Source: Bacteriovoracaceae bacterium UBA7317
GTDB taxonomy: Bacteria; Bdellovibrionota; Bacteriovoracia; Bacteriovoracales; Bacteriovoracaceae
Assembly: GCA_002474345.1 (NCBI GenBank)
Contig: DKQD01000126.1
Location: forward strand, 1-60,238
Direction: 5' to 3'
Length of the DNA stretch: 60,238 nucleotides
In this document: in pieces, positions 51,280 to 59,810 of the stretch
Position numbering within the stretch: the first letter of the stretch is position 1
Layout: every line of letters begins with the position of its first letter
Notes under the pieces: generated by a model
Databases searched by the model: none
Told to the model about the DNA's origin: nothing
Seen by the model: the letters and a program-made list of their open reading frames with translations, nothing else
Translations under genes and position numbers: made by a program

Positions 51280-52857
51280 CTATTTAATTTGTAACCTTCT
51301 TTTTCCAGAAATTTGATATCTTCTCGAGATAATTTTAAAAATATGCCTGTCCTTATCCTCTGAAATTTGAGCTGTTTGCTGAGCAGCTTTTGCAAAGTTT
51401 AGGACTTGTTGAGAATAACTACCTTTGGAACCTCCTGTTTTTGAAGGCTTTTGTCCTGCTATTTTTCGAGTTTTCTTTTGAGTGATCCCTTTTCCCCCCT
51501 GAAATGTTAAAACATTATCCTGGGTATTTCTGGCCGCTTTAAAGGAGGATGGTCCTTTTGATGAAGACATCATCTTTCTAAACCTACCTTGATGACTTTT
51601 TGCTTGAGAAGACATTGGAGATTTGGAAAACCTGCCAGCTAATGCTCCAGGGATTCCAAGGTTTGTTAGTGCCCTTGCTTCTACTTTTTGTTTACTTGTT
51701 AAGCTTCCTCTCAAGGGGTGCTTTAAGGCAACGGCTTTCATTGACCTTGCTGCTAAGGCATAGTGACCTCCGGATCCTGCAGCGAGGTTACCACTGAGGA
51801 GAGAGCCTCGCGTCATACTAGCAAAAGGTGTGTAGCTCTTATCTGTAGTAGCGCTTAGTCCTAAACTACTTAGTTGGGCCATATGTGTTCGGTCGTAGCA
51901 TGAATTACTTTGCATGCAGCTACATTGTGGGTCTGCTTTTAATTGAGAGTTAAGACAACTGACTCTCATAGCGTTCTGAGGAAGGGGGTTATTGTGGAGA
52001 ACACTTGGGATACAGTATTTCTTATAATTAATAGGGTCCTTAAAAGAGGATGTTTCTTCTGAGCAAAAACAAGCCCTTTCAGTAACCGGGTTGCATTCCC
52101 CAGCTCCCGGTAATTTATCAGCAATCTCTTTTGTTTTTTCTGCAAACTTCTCATGTTCTGCGGCTTGTGAAGTGTAAAATGCAGTTAGTAAGCCAGCAGC
52201 TGGAAGCTTTAGCATGACCGAACTAAACTTAACGCCTCCAGGATAAATCATTGCAGCATAGCAGGCTGTTGTTGCCGCCATTCCACCTGCTTGAATTTTG
52301 GCCATGTCAGCTCTTTTTTTATGACTTTCGGCAACTTGATAAAGAGAGTTTTTTTGAACATTCCCAGATGTATCGTATTGCTTCATTTTGATGTCTTCTT
52401 GGCTCATCGCTTGCTGAGCAGCTGCAATAGCCTCAGTTCCCATGGCAATAAATCTGCAGTAATCTTGCTTAGTACCAGGATGACTAGGGTTTTTCTCTTT
52501 AAGCTTAGCCGATACTGACTCTCTTAAGTCCATAGGGGCTTGCATAGACCCCATGATCATTGTGTAGGCTTTCGCGATACTTTCTACCATAGATGCCTTC
52601 ATTCCTAGAAAGTTTGAGTCAGCGGCTTTTCCACCGCATTCGGCTTCAATTCCCTCACATTCTTCTAATTTTATTTTTTCATTAATTCCTTGATGTACGT
52701 ATTGTTTGGACATGTCATATTCTTGATCTGTGATATTCATGCTTTTAGCGGAGTCATCATCAGTATCTTGTACGGCCTGTGAGAAGACAGAAGGTGGAGA
52801 GCAAAGGAGGAATATCCAAGAGTAAATAATAATTATTTTAAAAAAAAACTTTTGCAT
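51280..52857 (-). CDS. Large uncharacterised secreted protein, 525 residues
   Basis: Signal peptide (IIIIYSWIFLLCSPPSVFS) and then three visibly different parts. Residues about 25-120: acidic, helical. Residues about 180-260: long Ala/Gly-rich hydrophobic stretches (AGGMAATTACYAAMIYPGG, LPAAGLLTAFYTSQAAE) that may be membrane helices. Residues about 265-350: Cys-rich (ACFCSEETSS, CSCMQSNSC). The last 150 residues are strongly basic, rich in Ser, Gly, Lys and Arg with little predicted order. I know no family. It may be anchored in the inner membrane with exported arms. The leader hairpin described separately covers its ribosome binding site. Confidence 0.72.
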   Translation of the reverse strand: MQKFFFKIIIIYSWIFLLCSPPSVFSQAVQDTDDDSAKSMNITDQEYDMSKQYVHQGINEKIKLEECEGIEAECGGKAADSNFLGMKASMVESIAKAYTMIMGSMQAPMDLRESVSAKLKEKNPSHPGTKQDYCRFIAMGTEAIAAAQQAMSQEDIKMKQYDTSGNVQKNSLYQVAESHKKRADMAKIQAGGMAATTACYAAMIYPGGVKFSSVMLKLPAAGLLTAFYTSQAAEHEKFAEKTKEIADKLPGAGECNPVTERACFCSEETSSFKDPINYKKYCIPSVLHNNPLPQNAMRVSCLNSQLKADPQCSCMQSNSCYDRTHMAQLSSLGLSATTDKSYTPFASMTRGSLLSGNLAAGSGGHYALAARSMKAVALKHPLRGSLTSKQKVEARALTNLGIPGALAGRFSKSPMSSQAKSHQGRFRKMMSSSKGPSSFKAARNTQDNVLTFQGGKGITQKKTRKIAGQKPSKTGGSKGSYSQQVLNFAKAAQQTAQISEDKDRHIFKIISRRYQISGKRRLQIK

Positions 52858-52860
52858 GTT

Positions 52861-52879
52861 TAGCCTCTGATATAGGCTA
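52861..52879 (-). promoter_or_regulatory. Hairpin sequestering the ribosome binding site of the 525-residue secreted protein
   Basis: On the minus strand TAGCCT (52879-52874) and AGGCTA (52866-52861) pair over a 7-base loop; AGG of the 3' arm is part of AGAGG, the only ribosome binding site, which sits six bases before the ATG at 52857. Folding would hide it. A second G4/C4 hairpin lies further upstream at 52909-52923. Confidence 0.45.
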
Positions 52880-52994
52880 TTTTAACATGGTTAATTATAG
52901 GCTCCGATGGGGAAAATAACCCCAAATAAATAAAGTTTATTATTAAGCTTTGTTTTTTAGGTTTAAGTGGCCATGAAATAGGAACCTTTTTAGT

Positions 52995-53023
52995 TTGACA
53001 TCAGTGTTTCATGCTGATTAGTA
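52995..53023 (+). promoter_or_regulatory. Promoter of the DtxR-type gene with possible operator
   Basis: TTGACA (52995-53000, consensus -35), 17-base spacer, TTAGTA (53018-53023, weak -10). ATCAG (53000-53004) and CTGAT (53014-53018) form a 5-base inverted repeat in the spacer, placed where an autoregulator would bind. Confidence 0.45.
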
Positions 53024-53033
53024 AGGGTAAATC

Positions 53034-53573
53034 GTGAAAAGGAATAAAATACAGATGCATAAAGACTCAGAGCTTTCCCATTCAATGGTTCATTACCTCC
53101 TTACAATACACAAACTTAAAGAAGGTCGTGGCTTTGCTAGAGTCACCGACATTGCAAAAGATTTGGGGCTCACGAAAGGAAGTGTCTCAACTGCCTTAAA
53201 TAACTTGAAGAAAAGGAACCTTGTTTTAGAAGAAGAAGACTGTAAGTTTCTAAACCTAACTGAATTGGGCCATAAGGAAGTTCATAAAATATTATCATCT
53301 CGAACCCTTCTTTATTACTTTCTCAAGGATTTCGTAGGTGTGAGCGAAGAAGTCGCTGAAAAAGATAGTTGTCTGATGGAGCACTTAATGAGCTCTGAAA
53401 CTAATACAAAGTTTTTTGATTTTATGAAAAAACTTGTGTCATGTTGCGATGAGAAGGGCGTCGAAAATATGAATCATAAAGCTGTCTTTGAGACTAGTTT
53501 AAATCTATGCGACTTTAATAATGCTCAAGACTTTGTTGAAAACCAAATGGGTGATAAACATCTTCCTTCGTAA
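53034..53573 (+). CDS. DtxR/MntR-family metal-dependent transcriptional regulator
   Basis: Winged-helix repressor family for iron or manganese homeostasis. The DNA-binding domain is clear (VTDIAKDLGLTKGSVSTALNNLKKRNLV); the dimerisation/metal domain has SCLMEHLMSSE, matching the Cys-x2-Glu-His metal ligands of DtxR. However, the conserved RHRLLExFL ligand helix reads SSRTLLYYFL here, so the His and Glu of the ancillary site are missing, and the DtxR Met10 position appears to be His. 179 residues. GTG at 53034 taken; ATG at 53055 is an alternative. No metal transporter gene is adjacent. Confidence 0.88.
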   Translation: MKRNKIQMHKDSELSHSMVHYLLTIHKLKEGRGFARVTDIAKDLGLTKGSVSTALNNLKKRNLVLEEEDCKFLNLTELGHKEVHKILSSRTLLYYFLKDFVGVSEEVAEKDSCLMEHLMSSETNTKFFDFMKKLVSCCDEKGVENMNHKAVFETSLNLCDFNNAQDFVENQMGDKHLPS

Positions 53574-53657
53574 TTAGATTTTTTCAGCCTTTCCTCCCTT
53601 TTTTTACTGTGTTAAAAGATTCAACAAAATTTAATAATCGCTTTTGGAGAGACTAAT

Positions 53658-55694
53658 ATGAATCCTCTTTTAGAAAAAAATAATTTACAATTTGGCGCTA
53701 TTCCTTTTGATAAAATAAAGGTTGATAATTTTATCCCTGCTTTGAAAGAGGTTATTGATAAAGCAAATAGTTCCATTGAAGAAATGAAGTCTTCTAAAGA
53801 TGAACCCACTTTTAAAAATACAATTGAGTTTTTAGAGAAGGTGCAATCTGAAGTTGATTTTGTTAGTGGTATCTTTTTTAATTTGCATTCAGTAAAGTCT
53901 AGTGAAGAAATGCAAAACATTGCAAAGGAAATTTCTGCACTTTCCATTGGCTTTCACAATGACCTAAGCCTTGATCAAAGAATTTTTGAAAAAGTAAATA
54001 AGGTTTATAAGAACTTAGATTCGTCAGAACTTAGTGGTGAAGATTTAAAGTTGCTTGAAAAATATTATAAAAGCTTCGTAAGAAATGGAGCAAACCTTAG
54101 CGAGGAAGAGAAAGAAGAGTTAAGAAAAATTGATAGAAGAATGGGAGATCTTTCAATTGAGTTCGGTGATCACCTTTTAGATGAGACCAATAGTTTTGAA
54201 TTAGTCCTTAGGAAGTCTGAGGATATTGTTGGACTGCCAGAGTTTCTTTTAGAGGCGGCATCTCTCGCTGCGAAGGAGAAAGGTTTAGAGGAAGGAAGCT
54301 ACCTTTTTACTCTTGATTACCCTAGCTATATTCCTTTTATGACTCACTCAGAAAGAAGAGATTTAAGGGAACAATTGTATAAAGTTTTTATGTCTCGCTG
54401 TTTTAAAGATGGGAAAAATGATAATAGGAAAATTGTAAAAGAGTTAGCTGTGTTGAGGCATAAAAGAGCCAACCTATTGGGCTATAAGACCCATGCCGAG
54501 TTCATATTAGAAGAAAGAATGGCAAAAAAACCAGAAAGTGTAAGGGAGTTAATTAAGACTCTTTTAGAAAGTGCAAAGCCTGTTGGAAACTCAGAAATGG
54601 AAGAGTTAATGGCGTTTTCTAAAAAGTTAAAAGGGCCGGAAGAGCTTCAGGCTTGGGACTATGCATTCTATCAAGAAAAGTTAAGAAAAGAAAAATTCGA
54701 TATTGATGACGAAGTTCTTAAACCTTATTTTTCTCTTGAAAAAGTAATTGATGGTGTTTTTGAAGTTGTTAAAAAGCTGTATGGCTTGTCATATAAACCT
54801 TTAACAAACCTTCCAACTTATCATCCTGATGTTAAAGTTTATGAAGTAAAAAAAGAATCTGGTGAGTTTTTAGGCTTGTTCTACGCTGATTTTTTTCCAA
54901 GACAGGGTAAAAGAGGTGGAGCTTGGATGACTAATTTTAAAGGTCAGTATAAAGAGGGAAACGCTGATCACCGTCCTCATGTAGCCATCGTTTGTAATTT
55001 TACGAAACCGACGGAGACAAAACCATCTTTGTTGACCTTTGGTGAAGTACTGACATTTTTTCACGAGTTTGGTCATTCACTTCACGGAATATTAGCAAAT
55101 GGTAAGTATGAAAGTCTTTCAGGGACAAATGTATATTGGGATTTTGTAGAGTTACCATCTCAAATATTTGAAAACTGGGCTTTTGAAAAAGAGTGTTTAG
55201 ACCTATTTGCTTCCCATTTTGAAACAGGAGAAAAAATTCCTTTTGAAGTCGTTCAAAAAATTAAAGAAAGTTCGAATTTCCATGAAGGAAGAAATACATT
55301 ACGGCAAGTCTCTTTTGCAATGTTAGATATGGCTTGGCATAACCAAGATCCAGAATCTGTTAAGGATGTTGGTGAATTTGAAAGAGGCGTGTTGAAGGAC
55401 ACATTACTCTTACCCCATGTCGAAGGTACAAATATAAGTTGCGCTTTTTCCCATATCTTTAATGGGGGATATTCGGCTGGTTATTATAGTTACAAATGGG
55501 CAGAAATCCTTGATGCGGATGCATTTGAGCTTTTTAAGGAAAAGGGGATTTTTGATAGAGAGGTAGCAAAGTCTTTCCAGGAAAATATCTTATCTATGGG
55601 AGGAGCAGAGCACCCAATGGTTTTGTATAAAAGGTTTAGAGGAAAAGAGCCTACCCCTGATGCTTTGTTAAAGAGAGGTGGTTTGAAGAGGTAA
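53658..55694 (+). CDS. M3-family oligopeptidase (Dcp/OpdA-like)
   Basis: Zinc metallopeptidase that cuts short peptides in the cytoplasm. The zinc motif is FHEFGHSLHG at about residue 468-477, with GTNVYWDFVELPSQIFENW as the third-ligand region and FSHIFNGGYSAGYYSYKWAE as the substrate-gating signature of M3A enzymes. 678 residues, complete, no signal peptide. The sequence is closer to peptidyl-dipeptidase Dcp than to oligopeptidase A at the GTN(V)xxDFVE block, but I cannot decide. Good ribosome binding site TTGGAGAGA. With the following secreted aminopeptidase it suggests peptide-based nutrition. Confidence 0.94.
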   Translation: MNPLLEKNNLQFGAIPFDKIKVDNFIPALKEVIDKANSSIEEMKSSKDEPTFKNTIEFLEKVQSEVDFVSGIFFNLHSVKSSEEMQNIAKEISALSIGFHNDLSLDQRIFEKVNKVYKNLDSSELSGEDLKLLEKYYKSFVRNGANLSEEEKEELRKIDRRMGDLSIEFGDHLLDETNSFELVLRKSEDIVGLPEFLLEAASLAAKEKGLEEGSYLFTLDYPSYIPFMTHSERRDLREQLYKVFMSRCFKDGKNDNRKIVKELAVLRHKRANLLGYKTHAEFILEERMAKKPESVRELIKTLLESAKPVGNSEMEELMAFSKKLKGPEELQAWDYAFYQEKLRKEKFDIDDEVLKPYFSLEKVIDGVFEVVKKLYGLSYKPLTNLPTYHPDVKVYEVKKESGEFLGLFYADFFPRQGKRGGAWMTNFKGQYKEGNADHRPHVAIVCNFTKPTETKPSLLTFGEVLTFFHEFGHSLHGILANGKYESLSGTNVYWDFVELPSQIFENWAFEKECLDLFASHFETGEKIPFEVVQKIKESSNFHEGRNTLRQVSFAMLDMAWHNQDPESVKDVGEFERGVLKDTLLLPHVEGTNISCAFSHIFNGGYSAGYYSYKWAEILDADAFELFKEKGIFDREVAKSFQENILSMGGAEHPMVLYKRFRGKEPTPDALLKRGGLKR

Positions 55695-55851
55695 ATTCTT
55701 CCTTATTAGCCTCTGAGATCTTTATTGATTAAGGCATTCGCTTCTTTTGAAAAGAGGAGTAAGATTATTTGAGATTTCATAGAGCATCATAATGAAAATC
55801 ATCTGATAAACTAATGCTCGTGTATTAAAAGAATTAGCCATCGGAGGGCCA

Positions 55852-57099
55852 ATGACTATTAAAAAAAGAAAAAAGAACATCCGTAGAAACTCAAATATTT
55901 TTATGGGCTGTATTGTACTTTTAAGTTTTTTTATATCCTTTGTCATTGGCTCAACGAATTCAGAGGCTTCAAAGCCAAATTATAAGTGGATTACTATAGA
56001 TGAGAATTCTTTAGACCTTTCCCAAAAAAGTATAGGAGATGGAATAGAAGAGATAGAATCACGAGATGGTGTTAGTCTACTTAAGGTTGATGAAAGTGTT
56101 CTGTCCTCTCTATCATCTATAATGCATAGAAACTTTAATCGTTGTGGTGGCTATTTTTTACATGAAAATTATAGTGAGGGAAAGGACTTCTTAAATAAAG
56201 GTGAAGAATACTCCTTAATTGAGAAGGGTAATTTCGAAAATTTTGAAATAAATCAGCAAGAAAGAATTAGACCCTTGCTTGAGCTCGTTAATGAAAAAAA
56301 GATTTTAGAAGTTATTGAAAAATTGACAACATTTCACAACCGATATTATCAGAGTGAAACGGGTTACCAATCTCAGGAGTGGTTAAAAGGAAAGTGGCAA
56401 GAAATTACTCAAGGAAGATCAGATATAAAGGTAGAGTTTTTTAATCACTCTTGGAAGCAGCCCTCTATTATTCTAACAATTGAAGGAACAGAAAAACCTC
56501 AAGAAATTGTTGTTATTGGAGGGCATGCTGATAGTATAGCTGGTTGGTGGGGAAGAATTCGAGCTAGGGCCCCAGGAGCCGATGATAATGCTTCCGGAAT
56601 GGGTACTATCACTGAAATCCTTAGACTTTTAGTGGAAGGCAGTTATAGACCAAAAAGAACTATTAAGTTCATGGCCTATGCTGCTGAGGAAGTAGGACTT
56701 TTGGGTTCTAAGGATATTGCTAATAAAATGAAGGAAACTAACCAAAATGTTGTTGGAGTCATGCAGCTTGATATGACAAATTTTAAAGGATCGGATTTAG
56801 ATATTGTTATGATGGATGATTTCACGAACGCTGATCAAAATCGCTTTATAGGAAACTTAATTGATGAATATGTTAAGGTTTCTTGGGGGTATGATAGTTG
56901 TGGATATGCTTGTTCTGATCATGCATCATGGACAGCTCAGGGTTTTCCAGCTTCAATACCTTTTGAGGCAAGGAAAAACGATATGAATAAAAAAATTCAT
57001 ACGGCAAACGACACAATATCTGTTTCAAGAAATAGCGCCAGTCATGCTTCTCATTTTGCAAAGTTGGGATTGTCGTATTTAATAGAAATGGCAAAATAA
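55852..57099 (+). CDS. Secreted M28-family leucyl aminopeptidase
   Basis: Di-zinc aminopeptidase of the Vibrio/Aeromonas type. N-terminal basic stretch and hydrophobic signal (MGCIVLLSFFISFVIGS), a pro-region to about residue 150, then the catalytic domain with zinc ligands in IGGHADS, GADDNASGMG, YAAEEVGLLGS (catalytic Glu-Glu), MQLDMTNF and IHTANDT; CGYACSDHASW forms the conserved disulphide near the active site. 415 residues. Ribosome binding site CGGAGGG. Probably exported to break down peptides outside the cell or in a prey cell; the latter is inference from the suggested lineage. Confidence 0.94.
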   Translation: MTIKKRKKNIRRNSNIFMGCIVLLSFFISFVIGSTNSEASKPNYKWITIDENSLDLSQKSIGDGIEEIESRDGVSLLKVDESVLSSLSSIMHRNFNRCGGYFLHENYSEGKDFLNKGEEYSLIEKGNFENFEINQQERIRPLLELVNEKKILEVIEKLTTFHNRYYQSETGYQSQEWLKGKWQEITQGRSDIKVEFFNHSWKQPSIILTIEGTEKPQEIVVIGGHADSIAGWWGRIRARAPGADDNASGMGTITEILRLLVEGSYRPKRTIKFMAYAAEEVGLLGSKDIANKMKETNQNVVGVMQLDMTNFKGSDLDIVMMDDFTNADQNRFIGNLIDEYVKVSWGYDSCGYACSDHASWTAQGFPASIPFEARKNDMNKKIHTANDTISVSRNSASHASHFAKLGLSYLIEMAK

Positions 57100-57127
57100 A
57101 ATTTATTTACTTTCATTACGTTTTAAA

Positions 57128-57178
57128 AGTTTGTTTGGCATTATAGTTTGGATAAGGTTATATATTGCCAAACAAACT
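57128..57178 (+). promoter_or_regulatory. 13-base perfect inverted repeat bracketing the helicase promoter
   Basis: AGTTTGTTTGGCA (57128-57140) and its exact reverse complement TGCCAAACAAACT (57166-57178), 25 bases apart. Inside, TTGGCA (57135-57140) and TTATAT (57158-57163) form a promoter with a 17-base spacer, and transcription would begin within the second arm. The arms thus cover the -35 box and the start site of the SUV3-like helicase gene. Confidence 0.8.
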
Positions 57179-57191
57179 ACACAAGATTTTT

Positions 57192-59810
57192 ATGACTTCT
57201 AAACCAAATGATATAGAACTACCTGACTTTGAAACATTAAAGAGGTTTCTTTCTGAAGAGAGAGAGGCCTATAAGAAAAAATATAATTTAGAGAACTCCG
57301 AAGAAATTAGACCCGTTGAGGTTGCTGACCTAATTTTATCCTGGCTTCAAAAACTCCAGCTTCAGCTTCATAAATTCTTTGAAGATAATCCTTCACTTCT
57401 TTACTTCTTTGAAAAAGAATTTTGTTCATTTCAAAAATTTACTGAAAAGGATTATATTTTAGATGTTTGCTTTATTGAAAGCTTTCTTTTTCCAGAAAAG
57501 GAAAAGCTTTACTTAGGTGAACCAGCAGATAATGATCAACAAAATCTAGAGAGCGGATTTGAATATTTTTCCGATTGGATGAAAAAGAAAGCCAGGGATC
57601 ATCAAATAACTCAAAAAAAAATTAGTGAAGATTTTGAGTTTGAAATGAAAGAGCAAGAACTACCTTGTTCCTGTCCAGCTTGTAAAGGTTCCTTTAGGTC
57701 AAAAATGAGGGACTATGCTTTTGATGAATCAATTATTCAAATTGAAAAAAGTTATAAAAAAATAGAAGAAAATCTTACTCGAGGAATACCAGTCGTAAGT
57801 GAGCTTTTTGGCGATCTTCAAATTGAAATAGAAAATAAATTGAAGGTCACTAGAAATAAACTAAAAAGAAGCTCTTATAATAGGCTAGAAAATCAGCTTA
57901 AGTCGATTCTAAAAGAAAAGTTTAATTATCCTTCTGATATTGCTTTGGATTATTCCAAACAGGTTAAGCTATATTTTAACAGTATACTTGAAGAAAAAAA
58001 AATTAAATACGATCTTATTGAGGAAGAGGAATATGACAGATTCTTCAAACAAGTCTCGAGCAATTTATGGCGTGGAGAACGCTATTTAGGCAGAGAATTC
58101 AATAAACTAGTTAAGTCTATTTTGATTTTAAAAAGACAAGATATATCTGCAAATATTTTGAGAGATTATCTAGGAGAATTCTGGATTCACTCACCTGCTA
58201 GAAGGCTAAATAGAAAAGTTATTTATCATGGTGGACCAACTAATTCGGGCAAAACATACCATGCTGTTGAATCCCTTTGCGAAGCTTCGACAGGTAGCTA
58301 CCTCGCACCGCTTAGGTTGTTAGCAGCTGAGCTGTACGACACTATGAACGGAAAAGATGTTACAACTTCCTTATTAACTGGGGAAGAGGTAATTAATGTA
58401 AAAGATTCAACGCATTTTTCTTCTACTATTGAAATGGCCCAATTTGGTCGCAGTTTTGATGCTTGTGTTGTTGATGAAATTCAAATGATTTCTGATTCGC
58501 AAAGAGGTTGGGCTTGGACAAGGGCCCTTGTTAACTTAAACTCAGAAGAAATCCATGTTTGTGGAGATAAATCAGCTTTAAAGCTTGTCCAAAAGATTGT
58601 TGACCTTTGTGGGGATACCTTGGAGGTCAGAAATTATGAGAGGATGACGACTCTTATGCCTCAGAGAAAGCCTATACGGGTAAGTGATTTAGAAAAGGGC
58701 GATGCCCTCATTGTTTTCTCTAGAAGAAATGCTTTGAAGTACAAGTATGAGCTAGAAAAATGTGGCTTTAAGGTTTCTATTGTTTATGGAAGACTAAGTC
58801 CAGAGGTTAGAAGAGAGCAAGCAAGGAAGTTCGATAGTGGAGAAACAGATATCATTGTAAGTACTGATGCTATCGCAATGGGCATGAACCTCCCTATAAA
58901 AAGGATCGTATTCTCTACTTTAACAAAGTATATAAACGCCAAAGAATTCCCTATTTCTAAAAGCGAGATTAAGCAGATTTCAGGTCGTGCGGGAAGGTTT
59001 AATAGATATCCGACAGGATATGTGAACTGCCTCTCAAGGGTTGATAATGGTCTAGAGAGTATAAGTGAGGCATTAGAGGCTAAATTGGGTCAAAAAGATA
59101 AATGTATGGTCGGCCCTGATTTAGATATTTTTTCTCAAGTGAATAATGCACTCGCTAGTCATGGTCTGCCAAGCCTCAAGCTTTCGGAGTTCTTAAGATT
59201 ATTCAACACAATGGTCTTTAAAAAACCTTTTTACTGTGTTGACTTAAAAGAAATGATAGAATTATCAGAGATGGTTGAGGAAGCTGATCATTTAGGAATT
59301 TTAACTAATACAGAAATATTTGGATTTAGTTGTGCTCCTGTAAACTTTGGTTTAATGGAGCATGTTCAGTTCTTTTTATGGATTGTAAATAAGTTCGCCA
59401 GAGCAGAAACTATTTATTTTGAAGAGATTAATGAAAAGTCTAATGATATAGACTACCTGGAAACTTCTATAAAATGTATTGAATTATTTCAATGGTTAGC
59501 AAGGCATTTTAATAACAAAAACTTTGAGTTTGATGAATACCTCTTATTAGAAAATAAGGGAGCTGCAATATTTAAACTTAACAGCTTATTGTCTGAAAAG
59601 ATTGTTCCAGCTTGCTCAAGTTGTGGAAAACAATTGGAGCAAGATACAAAATTTGCCATTTGTGAAGAATGTTATAAAAATCGAGTCCGTTTTCGTCCTA
59701 GAGGTAGTCGAAGCTTTCGAGGCTCCTCTGAAAATAAAAAAGAAACCAGCTTTTCAAGGAAAAGTGGAAAAAGGAAGCCTCATTTTAAAAGAAGAAAAAA
59801 GAAGAGATGA
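57192..59810 (+). CDS. SUV3-like DExH-box RNA helicase with extra Cys-rich ends
   Basis: Superfamily 2 helicase related to mitochondrial SUV3 (RNA turnover). Core: YHGGPTNSGKTYHA (motif I), YLAPLRLLAAELYD (Ia), VVDEIQMISD (II, DEIQ), VCGDKSALK, STDAIAMGMNLP (V) and QISGRAGRFNR (VI). The 350 residues before the core are unusual: mostly helical with a CSCPAC pair (about residue 160). After the SUV3-type C-terminal domain comes a CSSCG/CEEC four-Cys zinc site, then an Arg/Gly/Lys-rich tail ending in KPHFKRRKKKR, probably RNA-binding. 872 residues from the ATG at 57192; an upstream TTG at 57165 would lie at or before the predicted transcript start. The stop overlaps the next ATG (ATGA). Confidence 0.9.
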   Translation: MTSKPNDIELPDFETLKRFLSEEREAYKKKYNLENSEEIRPVEVADLILSWLQKLQLQLHKFFEDNPSLLYFFEKEFCSFQKFTEKDYILDVCFIESFLFPEKEKLYLGEPADNDQQNLESGFEYFSDWMKKKARDHQITQKKISEDFEFEMKEQELPCSCPACKGSFRSKMRDYAFDESIIQIEKSYKKIEENLTRGIPVVSELFGDLQIEIENKLKVTRNKLKRSSYNRLENQLKSILKEKFNYPSDIALDYSKQVKLYFNSILEEKKIKYDLIEEEEYDRFFKQVSSNLWRGERYLGREFNKLVKSILILKRQDISANILRDYLGEFWIHSPARRLNRKVIYHGGPTNSGKTYHAVESLCEASTGSYLAPLRLLAAELYDTMNGKDVTTSLLTGEEVINVKDSTHFSSTIEMAQFGRSFDACVVDEIQMISDSQRGWAWTRALVNLNSEEIHVCGDKSALKLVQKIVDLCGDTLEVRNYERMTTLMPQRKPIRVSDLEKGDALIVFSRRNALKYKYELEKCGFKVSIVYGRLSPEVRREQARKFDSGETDIIVSTDAIAMGMNLPIKRIVFSTLTKYINAKEFPISKSEIKQISGRAGRFNRYPTGYVNCLSRVDNGLESISEALEAKLGQKDKCMVGPDLDIFSQVNNALASHGLPSLKLSEFLRLFNTMVFKKPFYCVDLKEMIELSEMVEEADHLGILTNTEIFGFSCAPVNFGLMEHVQFFLWIVNKFARAETIYFEEINEKSNDIDYLETSIKCIELFQWLARHFNNKNFEFDEYLLLENKGAAIFKLNSLLSEKIVPACSSCGKQLEQDTKFAICEECYKNRVRFRPRGSRSFRGSSENKKETSFSRKSGKRKPHFKRRKKKR

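Noticed and set aside
55722..55946. 74-codon minus-strand hydrophobic frame
   Set aside because: Antisense to the signal peptide of the M28 aminopeptidase; hydrophobicity is a mirror artefact.
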